Positions 17,800 to 24,949 of a DNA stretch of 64,000 nt are shown here, one piece after another. Source of the DNA: Nitrososphaerota archaeon (GTDB lineage Archaea > Thermoproteota > Nitrososphaeria > Nitrososphaerales > CADDZS01). Positions within the stretch are counted from its first letter, which is position 1. Each line of letters begins with the position of its first letter. The position numbers and the translations under genes are program-made. Under the pieces are notes generated by a model, which saw only the letters and a program-made list of their open reading frames with translations, was not told the DNA's origin and made no database searches. The stretch spans positions 16,964-80,963 of the forward strand of contig JABDCJ010000006.1 in NCBI GenBank assembly GCA_013288145.1, given 5' to 3'.

Positions 17800-18189
17800 A
17801 TGTTCATCATGTTTTGTCCAAAGTGCGGAGCAGACAACTCGCCGGAAGCGGCATTCTGTAGAAATTGTGGTAATCAACTCCAGACCCAAGGTTATAACTC
17901 ACCCGGAGCCGCTACCAATCCATATCCGTCGAGAACTTTCACGACAGTAAAAAGCCCGATAGTTGCAGCTGTACTAAATCTCTTCTGGGGATTGGGTTAC
18001 TGGTATCTGGGCTATAGACGTGTTTTAGGAATTCCCACGCTGTATTTCATAATCGGCGCGGTTATCGTCTATTTCCTGTTCGGATACTTTACTGTAGGAA
18101 TTCTCTCCTTAATCATTGCAATCATACTTGCCATAGATGGCTATCAAAAAGGACAGGGACAAAGAGGCTTCATCAGTGCGGAAATGTAA
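17800..18189 (+). CDS. Zinc-ribbon membrane protein
   Basis: With the start at 17800 the protein has 129 residues: a zinc ribbon MFCPKCGADNSPEAAFCRNC (CxxC at each end), a Gly/Pro-rich linker, and two or three hydrophobic segments (about 50-75, 80-100 and 100-120) ending in a basic cytoplasmic tail. The frame extends upstream to 17737, but that part is basic and unlike the family. The A/T box CTTATTAAG at 17772-17780 would give a nearly leaderless message at 17800 or 17809. Such ribbon-plus-membrane proteins are common in archaea and of unknown function. Confidence 0.75.
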   Translation: MFIMFCPKCGADNSPEAAFCRNCGNQLQTQGYNSPGAATNPYPSRTFTTVKSPIVAAVLNLFWGLGYWYLGYRRVLGIPTLYFIIGAVIVYFLFGYFTVGILSLIIAIILAIDGYQKGQGQRGFISAEM

Positions 18190-18239
18190 GATCGTTTTTC
18201 CGAAGCCTTGATCTTTCGCTCGACGAAAATGGAGCAAAT

Positions 18240-18262
18240 TCCGGGATGAAGTATATCCCGGA
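18240..18262. terminator. Bidirectional hairpin between convergent genes
   Basis: TCCGGGAT and ATCCCGGA form a perfect 8-base-pair stem around a 7-base loop, exactly in the gap between the plus-strand zinc-ribbon gene and the minus-strand ridA-like gene. The position suggests transcription termination or 3-prime protection for both. Confidence 0.5.
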
Positions 18263-18267
18263 TTCTC

Positions 18268-18600
18268 TCAGATTGCCGCGATCATTTCAATTTCCACATA
18301 GACATCGGCACCGAGTCCTGCTTCCACCGTAGTCCTTGAGGGAGCAGTTTCCATTTTTCCAAAGTATTCATTCCAGATCTGATTCAAGTACTGTTCGCGG
18401 TAGTTCAGGTCCGAAAGGTAAATATTCATCTTTGCTACTTTCTCAAAGGAGCTTCCGGCATCCTGCAAGACAACTTTTAGCTTTTCAAATACGTTCCTTA
18501 TCTGGGTGGGTACATCTCCTGGTTTTGCCGTGACACCGCTTGTGTATACTGTATTTCCTATTACTCTGAACCTGGACATTTTTGGTGGCTGCTGGCTCAT
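18268..18600 (-). CDS. RidA-family protein (second, divergent copy)
   Basis: The protein has 110 residues of the YjgF/RidA fold, shorter at the N-terminus than the copy at 8492. The segment TAPSRTTVEAGLGADVYVEI carries the active-site Arg, and YTSGVTAKPGDVPTQIRNVF matches the first half. It lacks the APxPxGPYSQ opening, so substrate preference may differ. It lies 60 bases downstream of a Gfo/Idh/MocA gene on the same strand and is probably co-transcribed. The first copy lies beside such a gene too, but convergently. Confidence 0.85.
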   Translation of the reverse strand: MSQQPPKMSRFRVIGNTVYTSGVTAKPGDVPTQIRNVFEKLKVVLQDAGSSFEKVAKMNIYLSDLNYREQYLNQIWNEYFGKMETAPSRTTVEAGLGADVYVEIEMIAAI

Positions 18601-18660
18601 TTGAGATCATCAGACCCGGGAGTTTGGTTAAAGAAATTTCGACCCCGGCCGGCAAAGTTC

Positions 18661-19866
18661 TTACTGCGCTTCAGGATCTTCCCACTTGCCCGTTTGGACC
18701 GATTTCAAAATCGCGTCAGCGACCCTGTCCGCCATCAATCCGTCGTAAAAAGTGGCCCCGAATGGCTCTACTGGCTTGTCCTCGGCTACCGCGGTGAAAA
18801 AGTGGTACATTTCATGGACCATTGGGTGTTCCCAGCCTATTACATGCCCGGGCGGCCACCAGTTTTTGTAGTAAGGGTGGATCGGCTCCGTCACAGATAT
18901 CGTTCTGAATCCTCTCTCTCCCGGCCCGTCGTTTCTGGAGTAATATTCCAGCTCATTAAGACGTTCGAGATTGAACGAGAGCGAACCTTCCAGGCCGTGG
19001 ATCTCAATACGCTGATAGTTCTTCCTTCCGGCGGCAAATCTGGTAGCTTCGACTGAACCGATAACACCGGACTTGAATTTCAAAAGCGCGATGAAGCAGT
19101 CGTCGACATCTACCTTTCCCATCCTTCTCTCTGAAGTCCCAGGGATCGGTCTTTCATCGATGAACGTTTTTGTCATTCCAACCGTTTGATCTATGTCTCC
19201 AATAAGGAAACGCCCTAAATCAATGACATGTGAACCGATATCCCCCAGTGCACCGCTCCCCGCCAAAGATTTCTGAACTCTCCAAACAAAAGGAAATTCG
19301 GGATCCATTATCCAGTCCTGAAGGTACGCCGCCCTAAATTCTATGACCTTGCCAATCCTGCCTTCCTGGATGAACTGTCTAGCAAGCCTGATTGCGGGTA
19401 TGAATCTGTAATTGTAGCCGACAATGTTTTTGACGCCTGCTCTTTCCACCGCTCGATACATTCTGTCAGCCTCTTTGGAATTCCTGCCCAACGGCTTTTC
19501 ACAGATGATATCCTTGCCAAGTTCAGCGGCCTGGACACAGGGCGCTTCGTGCAGATCGTTTGGCAAACCATTATCGACTATCTCAACCTTATCGTCTTTC
19601 ACCAGTTCCGCCCAGTTCGTATACCACTTCTCGTAGCCGAAATTCCTTGCGGCTTGTTTGACCGCTGATTCAGACCTACCTGCAATCGCGCGGAGCTTGG
19701 GGACGGGCGCATCGGGAAATATGAAAGGAAACTGGATGAAGGCGTTGGTGTGGGCCTTTCCCATAAACGAGTAACCGAGCATTCCCACGCCGAACTCTTT
19801 TCGTGGAGCCTTCGGATCTTCTTTCAAATTACGATTCCCTGAGACAATATCTTCTGATTTGATCAA
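18661..19866 (-). CDS. Gfo/Idh/MocA-family oxidoreductase (second copy)
   Basis: The protein has 401 residues. The nucleotide-binding loop reads GVGMLGYSFMGKAHTNAF, a common variant of the family, and CEKPLGRN holds the catalytic Lys. GALGDIGSHVIDLGRFLIGD includes the His of the active site. It resembles inositol/glucoside 3-dehydrogenase-like proteins that act beside xylose-isomerase-like TIM-barrel enzymes, and one of those (19935-20945) is divergent from it at 68 bases. That pairing suggests oxidation of a sugar or polyol whose keto product is then isomerised or cleaved; the substrate is unknown. Confidence 0.9.
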   Translation of the reverse strand: MIKSEDIVSGNRNLKEDPKAPRKEFGVGMLGYSFMGKAHTNAFIQFPFIFPDAPVPKLRAIAGRSESAVKQAARNFGYEKWYTNWAELVKDDKVEIVDNGLPNDLHEAPCVQAAELGKDIICEKPLGRNSKEADRMYRAVERAGVKNIVGYNYRFIPAIRLARQFIQEGRIGKVIEFRAAYLQDWIMDPEFPFVWRVQKSLAGSGALGDIGSHVIDLGRFLIGDIDQTVGMTKTFIDERPIPGTSERRMGKVDVDDCFIALLKFKSGVIGSVEATRFAAGRKNYQRIEIHGLEGSLSFNLERLNELEYYSRNDGPGERGFRTISVTEPIHPYYKNWWPPGHVIGWEHPMVHEMYHFFTAVAEDKPVEPFGATFYDGLMADRVADAILKSVQTGKWEDPEAQ

Positions 19867-19934
19867 GGTTTGCTTTGTAATTTGTAGAGATTGACGTTGA
19901 GCTTTTCAGCTTTGATTACAGCCAATCCTCCCTC

Positions 19935-20945
19935 TTGGAATGTTTTTTATCACAAATCGAATCCCAAAATAGTCGGCAATTGAAACTCGGAGTCTTCAAT
20001 CCAATTTTTTACGACAGATCTTTCGATGATTGTCTCAAATCCTGCAACAATCTCGGGCTGGATGCAATCGAAATAGCTTGCGCAAACTATACAGGAACCA
20101 CCCACTGTGATGCGGGAAAACTTCTCGCAAATCCAGACGACCTAGAATCGTTTAAGAAAAAAATCCAGGACAGTGGCCTTTTGATCAGCGCATTAAGCTG
20201 TCATGGGAATCCTCTACACCCTTCCGAAGAAATTTCGAAGGCTCACAGTCAAGGACAAAGAAATGCGATAATGCTCGCGGAAAAACTCGGAGTAGACCGC
20301 GTTGTTTGTTTCTCCGGATGTCCCGGAGATTCTGATTCCTCAAAATATCCGAACTGGGTTACTGGCGCGTGGCCGGATGATTATCCGAAAATATTGGAGT
20401 GGCAGTGGAAAGAAAAGGTGATCCCATTCTGGCAGAAAGAGGCAGAGTTCGCAGAAAAGAATGGAGTGGATAAGATCTGCATTGAGATGCATCCCGGTTT
20501 TGTGGTATACAATCCCGAGACAATGATAAAGCTCAGGGAAAATGCGGGCAAAATAATCGGAACAAACTTTGATCCCAGCCACATGTTCTGGCAGGGCATC
20601 GATCCCTGCGTCGCCATTCGAGAACTCTCGGACTGCATGTTTCATTTTCATGCGAAGGACACTCATCTCGATTCCCAGAATATTTTGAAGAATGGGGTCG
20701 TCGATGCAAAAAGATATTCTCTGCTGAATCAAAGATCATGGTATTTCCGAAGCGTCGGTTACGGTCATGACGCCATAGTTTGGAAGGACATGATGAGCGC
20801 TCTCCGTCTTATCGATTATGACTATGTCGTCAGCATCGAGCACGAAGATGCGCTGTTGTCTCGCGAGGAAGGCTTGAGAAAGGCGGTTGATTTCATGAAA
20901 GGGGTTTTGATAACTGAAAAGCCCTCCGAAACCTGGTGGACCTGA
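19935..20945 (+). CDS. Sugar phosphate isomerase/epimerase-like TIM-barrel protein
   Basis: The protein has 336 residues of the xylose-isomerase-like TIM barrel (AP_endonuc_2). Metal-binding elements are visible: ICIEMHPGFVVYN, TNFDPSHMFWQGIDP, FHFHAKDTH and VVSIEHEDALL supply Glu, His and Asp ligands in the order expected. The first strand is LGVFNPIFYDRSF, so the in-frame TTG at 19980 may be the true start instead of 19935. It probably isomerises or epimerises a keto sugar or inosose produced by the divergent dehydrogenase. The aldolase gene follows 50 bases later on the same strand. Confidence 0.85.
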   Translation: MECFLSQIESQNSRQLKLGVFNPIFYDRSFDDCLKSCNNLGLDAIEIACANYTGTTHCDAGKLLANPDDLESFKKKIQDSGLLISALSCHGNPLHPSEEISKAHSQGQRNAIMLAEKLGVDRVVCFSGCPGDSDSSKYPNWVTGAWPDDYPKILEWQWKEKVIPFWQKEAEFAEKNGVDKICIEMHPGFVVYNPETMIKLRENAGKIIGTNFDPSHMFWQGIDPCVAIRELSDCMFHFHAKDTHLDSQNILKNGVVDAKRYSLLNQRSWYFRSVGYGHDAIVWKDMMSALRLIDYDYVVSIEHEDALLSREEGLRKAVDFMKGVLITEKPSETWWT

Positions 20946-20995
20946 TTTCATACTCATTGTTAAAATACTGAGCAGGAAGACGGCAGATACAAGCC

Positions 20996-21778
20996 TTGTC
21001 ACACTACAGAAAGAACAAACTGAGAACTCTACTTGATGAATCAAAACCGACGGTTGCTACGCACGTTCATAGCACGTGGCCGGGCTTGATGGAAGTACTC
21101 GGATCAACCGGGCTCGTCGATTACGTTGAACTCTCGGCGCAGTATGCTCCCTATGATCTCTTCTCCTTAGATAATTTCGCTATGGCGGGAGACCTCTACG
21201 ACATGCCTGCGATGATAAAGATCGACCCGGAACCAAGATACTTCATGGCTCAGAGAGCAATCGGATCGGGATTCCAATCAGTGCTATTTGCAGATCTTAG
21301 AACAGTCAAAGAAGTAGAAGATGCGGTCTCATCGGTTAGAGCGGAGCCGAAAGGAAAGAACGGCTCTGCGATGAATCGTGCGGCGAAATACTTCTACGGC
21401 GGGAGTGAAGAGTTCGTAAAATACTGCGACGATGTTGTCGTTGCAATTATGATTGAGAAGAAGTCACTTTACGAGCATCTTGAAGATGTATTGAACCTGG
21501 ATATCGACATGATCCAGTTCGGGCCGTCTGACTTTTCTATGAGCCTGGGAGTTCCGGGACAGACTACGCATCCGAAAGTCGTTGAGGCATCCGAGGCGAC
21601 GACCAAACTGTCGCTAAAGTATGACAAGCATCCGAGAATAGAACTTCCGGGATTTGCAAATGCCGAAAGATATGTGAAGATGGGCGTGAAGGACTTTTGC
21701 ATTGGATGGGACGTGATGGTTATGCGCGATTACGTCATGCAAAATGTTGCTCCGCTTCGAAAAGAGCTAGGCGTCTAA
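20996..21778 (+). CDS. HpcH/HpaI-type aldolase
   Basis: The protein has 260 residues, the size of class II pyruvate aldolases that cleave 2-keto-3-deoxy sugar acids or 4-hydroxy-2-oxo acids into pyruvate plus an aldehyde. The metal region is seen as MIQFGPSDFSMSLGVPG, and AIMIEKKSLYEHLEDVLN carries the conserved Glu. A catalytic-site Arg and His near the N-terminus are less clear: the usual RxxHG is replaced by THVHSTWPGLMEVL. It starts at TTG. If its substrate is a 2-keto-3-deoxy-pentonate the aldehyde would be glycolaldehyde, a plausible substrate for the molybdenum hydroxylase at 14378. Confidence 0.82.
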   Translation: MSHYRKNKLRTLLDESKPTVATHVHSTWPGLMEVLGSTGLVDYVELSAQYAPYDLFSLDNFAMAGDLYDMPAMIKIDPEPRYFMAQRAIGSGFQSVLFADLRTVKEVEDAVSSVRAEPKGKNGSAMNRAAKYFYGGSEEFVKYCDDVVVAIMIEKKSLYEHLEDVLNLDIDMIQFGPSDFSMSLGVPGQTTHPKVVEASEATTKLSLKYDKHPRIELPGFANAERYVKMGVKDFCIGWDVMVMRDYVMQNVAPLRKELGV

Positions 21779-21957
21779 GATTTCTTTTCTCAGAGGATTA
21801 CGTCGATTGTCTCCAGAAAAATGAGAATGCCGAAAACCTAGTTGCGAGAGTGCCCGGTTGGGAGATTCAAAGAAAGCAGATATCGTAATCCTCATTTTTT
21901 ATTCTGGTTTTTTGAAAAACTCCGTTTTCGGAAACTTTGATCGTCTGAATCATGCGA

Positions 21958-22836
21958 TTACAAACCGGTCAGCTTTCTTACCGTGTTGACTAATGTTCCA
22001 ATCTTTTCCAGTTCGATCTCAACTTCATCTCCGGTCTGCAAAGTAAAATCGTCCGGTGGAACTATTGAAGTTCCGGTCATCAGAAGAGTGAAAGTATTTA
22101 GGAGGTTGTCCTGCTTCAGGAAACCAAGTAATTCAGGAACCGATCTTTTCATTTGCGAAGTATTTGTTGAACCTTCGAAGACCTTCTTCTCATCCCGGCT
22201 TATCCGCATCTTGATTTCAAGATTGTGAGGATCTCCAATTTCATCCGATGTAACAATCACGGGTCCGATCGATGAAGACCAACGGTATACCTTTGCCTGT
22301 GGTAGGTAGAGCGGATTTTCTCCCTCGATGTCCCGCGAGGAAACGTCATTTCCCGCTGTGTATCCCACGATGTTCAGTTCGCCATCGCAAACGACTGTTA
22401 GCTCCGGTTCTGGCACTGACCATTTGCTGTCGCTCCTCACCGCCACTTCCTCGCTGGGACCCCTGCAGCGCGCTCCCGAGTCCTTTAGAAAAAGTTCCGG
22501 TCTAATCGCGTCGTAGACGTAATCATAAAGTCCCTTGGTCTTTGTCTCGCTTTCTCTTGCCTGTCGGCTCCGGAGGTATGTGACTCCAGCTGCCCAGATC
22601 TCAGTGGGCTTTACCGGAATTTTCAGAAGGTCATAACTGAACGGTATTTTCTTTGCCTTCTTTATCGCATCCGAAGAAATGTCAACCATTTTGGAAACGT
22701 TGCCGTCAGCCTTGTCGTACAGACTGTTTAGATCTTTGAAGGTAGTACTGTCTACTACTGTCAAATCGTAAAGCGATCCGTTTTCCAGAATTCCGAGTGA
22801 GATTCCGCTAGGAGTTTGAAATCTGCAGAACTTCAT
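21958..22836 (-). CDS. kdaD: FAH-family 2-keto-3-deoxy-D-pentonate dehydratase-like enzyme
   Basis: The protein has 292 residues. It closely resembles, from memory, the Sulfolobus enzyme that dehydrates 2-keto-3-deoxy-D-arabinonate (or xylonate) to 2,5-dioxopentanoate. Shared stretches include YDYVYDAIRPELFLKD, VAVRSDSKWSVPEPEL with the metal-binding Glu pair, DVSSRDIEGENPLYLPQAK and GPVIVTSDEI, and the N-terminal small domain is also kept. In that pathway pentoses are oxidised to 2-oxoglutarate. Other FAH-fold hydrolases are possible, but the match over the catalytic core is specific. It converges on the aldolase gene, which acts on the same class of compound. Confidence 0.87.
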   Translation of the reverse strand: MKFCRFQTPSGISLGILENGSLYDLTVVDSTTFKDLNSLYDKADGNVSKMVDISSDAIKKAKKIPFSYDLLKIPVKPTEIWAAGVTYLRSRQARESETKTKGLYDYVYDAIRPELFLKDSGARCRGPSEEVAVRSDSKWSVPEPELTVVCDGELNIVGYTAGNDVSSRDIEGENPLYLPQAKVYRWSSSIGPVIVTSDEIGDPHNLEIKMRISRDEKKVFEGSTNTSQMKRSVPELLGFLKQDNLLNTFTLLMTGTSIVPPDDFTLQTGDEVEIELEKIGTLVNTVRKLTGL

Positions 22837-22918
22837 AATCTAGATAACTGGCGTCGTCCTCATCAATTAAAAAAGGAATGTTCTGAAGTAGAGAAGAATG
22901 GCAACGAGCAAATCAGTA

Positions 22919-23166
22919 TCAAGGCATTTGAGTTCTGATCGCCTTCAGTTTTTCTTTAGATTTCCGCCAAACTGCAGAAATTTCCTTGTCGAAAATAGTC
23001 TCTTTTTCTTTATCGCTCACTTGCCATGTTCCGAAACTATCAACAAGCTTACCTCGGCCTTCTAGTTAATCGCATAATGACTTCGCTAAAGCTCTCTTCC
23101 TTTCTCTTTTTCTTTCGAGAGAGCATCATAAGCTTCGTTACTTATTGAGATATTTCTACTTCCCAT
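22919..23166 (-). pseudogene. Relic of a VapB-type (DUF217) antitoxin gene
   Basis: From an ATG at 23166 the frame reads MGSRNISISNEAYDALSKEK, the start of DUF217/UPF0330 VapB antitoxins. It hits a TAG after 26 codons. Shifting by one base gives EESFSEVIMRLTRRP, the family's ESFSDVI motif, until a second stop. A further shift gives GRGKLVDSFGTWQVSDKEKE and a helical end, closing at TGA (22919-22921). All conserved blocks are in order, so this is one gene broken by two frameshifts. No PIN-domain VapC is adjacent. The DNA-binding N-terminus alone could still be made. Confidence 0.75.
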
Positions 23167-23253
23167 CTCACCCACATAGTTGCAAATACACAGAAAAGCA
23201 TTCATTACTTCTTGACCCTACGAGCTCACGCCAACAGACCGGAAAGATGTATA

Positions 23254-23427
23254 CAATCGTTTTTGTAATAGCCTTAAAACCGACCCCCCTAGTACAACCC
23301 CACGCGCGTGCGTGATATCGTGATTTAATGGATCCATTGAACTTTCATTGATTTGTTATTCCATTTTCGGCGCGATCGCAAGGGGACGCACTTTTCTGTA
23401 CAGCAGAGCTTGAAACGAGCTCTGTTT
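23254..23427. repeat. Dispersed structured intergenic element, copy A
   Basis: Two blocks recur at 42514-42815. The head (23254-23315, 62 bases) differs at about 3 positions from 42514-42575 and contains CACGCGCGTG, a perfect palindrome. The tail (23356-23427, 72 bases) differs at about 6 positions from 42744-42815. It contains GCGATCGC and a hairpin, CAGAGCT and AGCTCTG around TGAAACG. A 40-base linker with ATGGATCC joins them. No transposase or terminal repeat is seen, so a non-autonomous mobile element or a small RNA family is possible. Confidence 0.75.
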
Positions 23428-23602
23428 CCAAAGGATTATCTGCTTTAAATTGAAAATGTACTCTCAGTTCTCCGGAGGTTGAAGGAACGAAGAAGATCGT
23501 ACGCCATTCCGGGCCTCTTTTTGATACAGCTCTCAAGTCGATTTCTTTTCCAATATTCTTCAGATACGCAGATATTTCGTCCAAAGCTATTCGAGAATTC
23601 AT
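23345..23602 (-). CDS. Doubtful small protein whose C-terminus reads through the repeat
   Basis: A frame from ATG 23602 encodes 85 residues. The first 58 look protein-like (ALDEISAYLKNIGKEIDLRA, then a beta-rich FVPSTSGELRVHFQF), and the last 27 are translated from the repeat tail. Its start overlaps the divergent oxidoreductase's TTG by one base, leaving no room for two promoters, which counts against it. No family is recognised. It may be the remnant of a longer gene truncated by insertion of the repeat. Confidence 0.25.
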   Translation of the reverse strand: MNSRIALDEISAYLKNIGKEIDLRAVSKRGPEWRTIFFVPSTSGELRVHFQFKADNPLETELVSSSAVQKSASPCDRAENGITNQ

Positions 23603-24804
23603 TGTCTGACAGTAGAATCGCAATCATTGGAGCCGGTTCAACCGGAGCAAGCACAGCATACCACCTCTCGAAAGCCGGGGTTCAAGTAGTTCTGATTGAA
23701 AGAGATGAAATCGGCCGTGGCATGACAAGCCGCTCCACTGCTGTCGTGCGGACCCACTATAGCAATGAAATCGTGGCCCGAATGGCACTCTATTCTTTGA
23801 AAATTCTCCGGGATTTTTCATCGATAGGAAATTCGGGCTTTACCGATTGTGGTATGCTCATTCTTGGTTCTCCGCCGTTCAAGAGTGCAATTGAAGCGAA
23901 TGTCCGAATGTTGAAGAGCGTCGGCGTGAACGAAGTTGAATTAACGAAGTCCGATGCGCAGAAAATGTTCCAGGACGCTGATCTGGATGACTGCAGCAAT
24001 GATGGCTACATAGCATTCGAACCAGAGAGCGGCTACGCGGATCCAGTTGCGACGGCTGGCTCATACGCGGAAAAAGCCCGCGAGCTCGGGGCTGAAATCA
24101 TTCTGAGAAACAGCGTGCAGAAGCTGGAAAGGAAAAACGGCAAGTTAAGCTCGCTCGTCTTGCATGATGGTTCCAGAATCAACTGCGACAGAGCGATTCT
24201 CTGTACCAACGTGTGGACTAACAATCTCTTGGGAAGAAGCGAAGTTGACGAAGAAGATTTTCTCCCGGTCAGAGCTGTCCCGCATCCTGTTGTCGTTTAC
24301 AGACGTCCTTCAAACTATCAGGGCAAGCGTGTGATTGTAAGCGATTATTACAACAAGGCATACTACAAGCCGGAGGGACAATCGCTGCTATTCGGGGGAA
24401 GCATCGACGCCTCAATCGACAATCAAACAGCTGACCCGGACAATCCACCTTCGGACGTGCCGTTTGAGTACATCTCAAGCTACTCAGAGCGGATTTCGGA
24501 GCGAATACCGGCGATGAAAAATGCAGAGTTCCACTCGGCATACATTGGCATGTATGACATCACGCCGGATGAGCACCCTATAATCGATGAACTTTCGTCG
24601 AGTCTAGGCATTGAAGGTCTCTACTGCTGCGTCGGACTCTCCGGCCACGGCTTCAAACTGTGTCCTGCCTTTGGAGTCATTAACACGGAAATGATCCTCG
24701 GTAAAGAACAGCAGACTTTTGATAGGTCGCACTTTGCCCTCGATCGATTCAAGACTGGAAGACTGCTCAGTACAAAGTATGAGGGACTGGGTAGCGTTGC
24801 CTAG
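23602..24804 (+). CDS. FAD-dependent DAO-family oxidoreductase
   Basis: With the TTG at 23602 the protein has 400 residues and begins four codons before the dinucleotide-binding strand RIAIIGAGSTGASTAYHLSK, as is usual. The open frame reaches upstream to 23479, but that stretch is unlike the family. The C-terminal GLYCCVGLSGHGFKLCPAFG is the FAD-contacting end of sarcosine oxidase/glycine oxidase-like enzymes, and IGMYDITPDEHPIID precedes it. It probably oxidises a secondary or N-methylated amine or an amino acid, with FAD as cofactor. It stands alone between the repeat and a solute-binding protein. Confidence 0.87.
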   Translation: MSDSRIAIIGAGSTGASTAYHLSKAGVQVVLIERDEIGRGMTSRSTAVVRTHYSNEIVARMALYSLKILRDFSSIGNSGFTDCGMLILGSPPFKSAIEANVRMLKSVGVNEVELTKSDAQKMFQDADLDDCSNDGYIAFEPESGYADPVATAGSYAEKARELGAEIILRNSVQKLERKNGKLSSLVLHDGSRINCDRAILCTNVWTNNLLGRSEVDEEDFLPVRAVPHPVVVYRRPSNYQGKRVIVSDYYNKAYYKPEGQSLLFGGSIDASIDNQTADPDNPPSDVPFEYISSYSERISERIPAMKNAEFHSAYIGMYDITPDEHPIIDELSSSLGIEGLYCCVGLSGHGFKLCPAFGVINTEMILGKEQQTFDRSHFALDRFKTGRLLSTKYEGLGSVA

Positions 24805-24949
24805 TAGGATGTCAATCATAACTAAGAATCAGTAAACTTCTGGAAAGTCAATCGCCAATTCCGAAAAATTGGAAATCGTTTGGCCTGCTATTCGTAGAAT
24901 AACAAGCCGGTAATAAAATTATTAACTGCACATGCGCTGAAATAGGATT

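Noticed and set aside
23479..23601. Upstream extension of the DAO oxidoreductase
   Set aside because: Family proteins begin a few residues before the GxGxxG strand; the extension is not family-like, so the TTG at 23602 was chosen.
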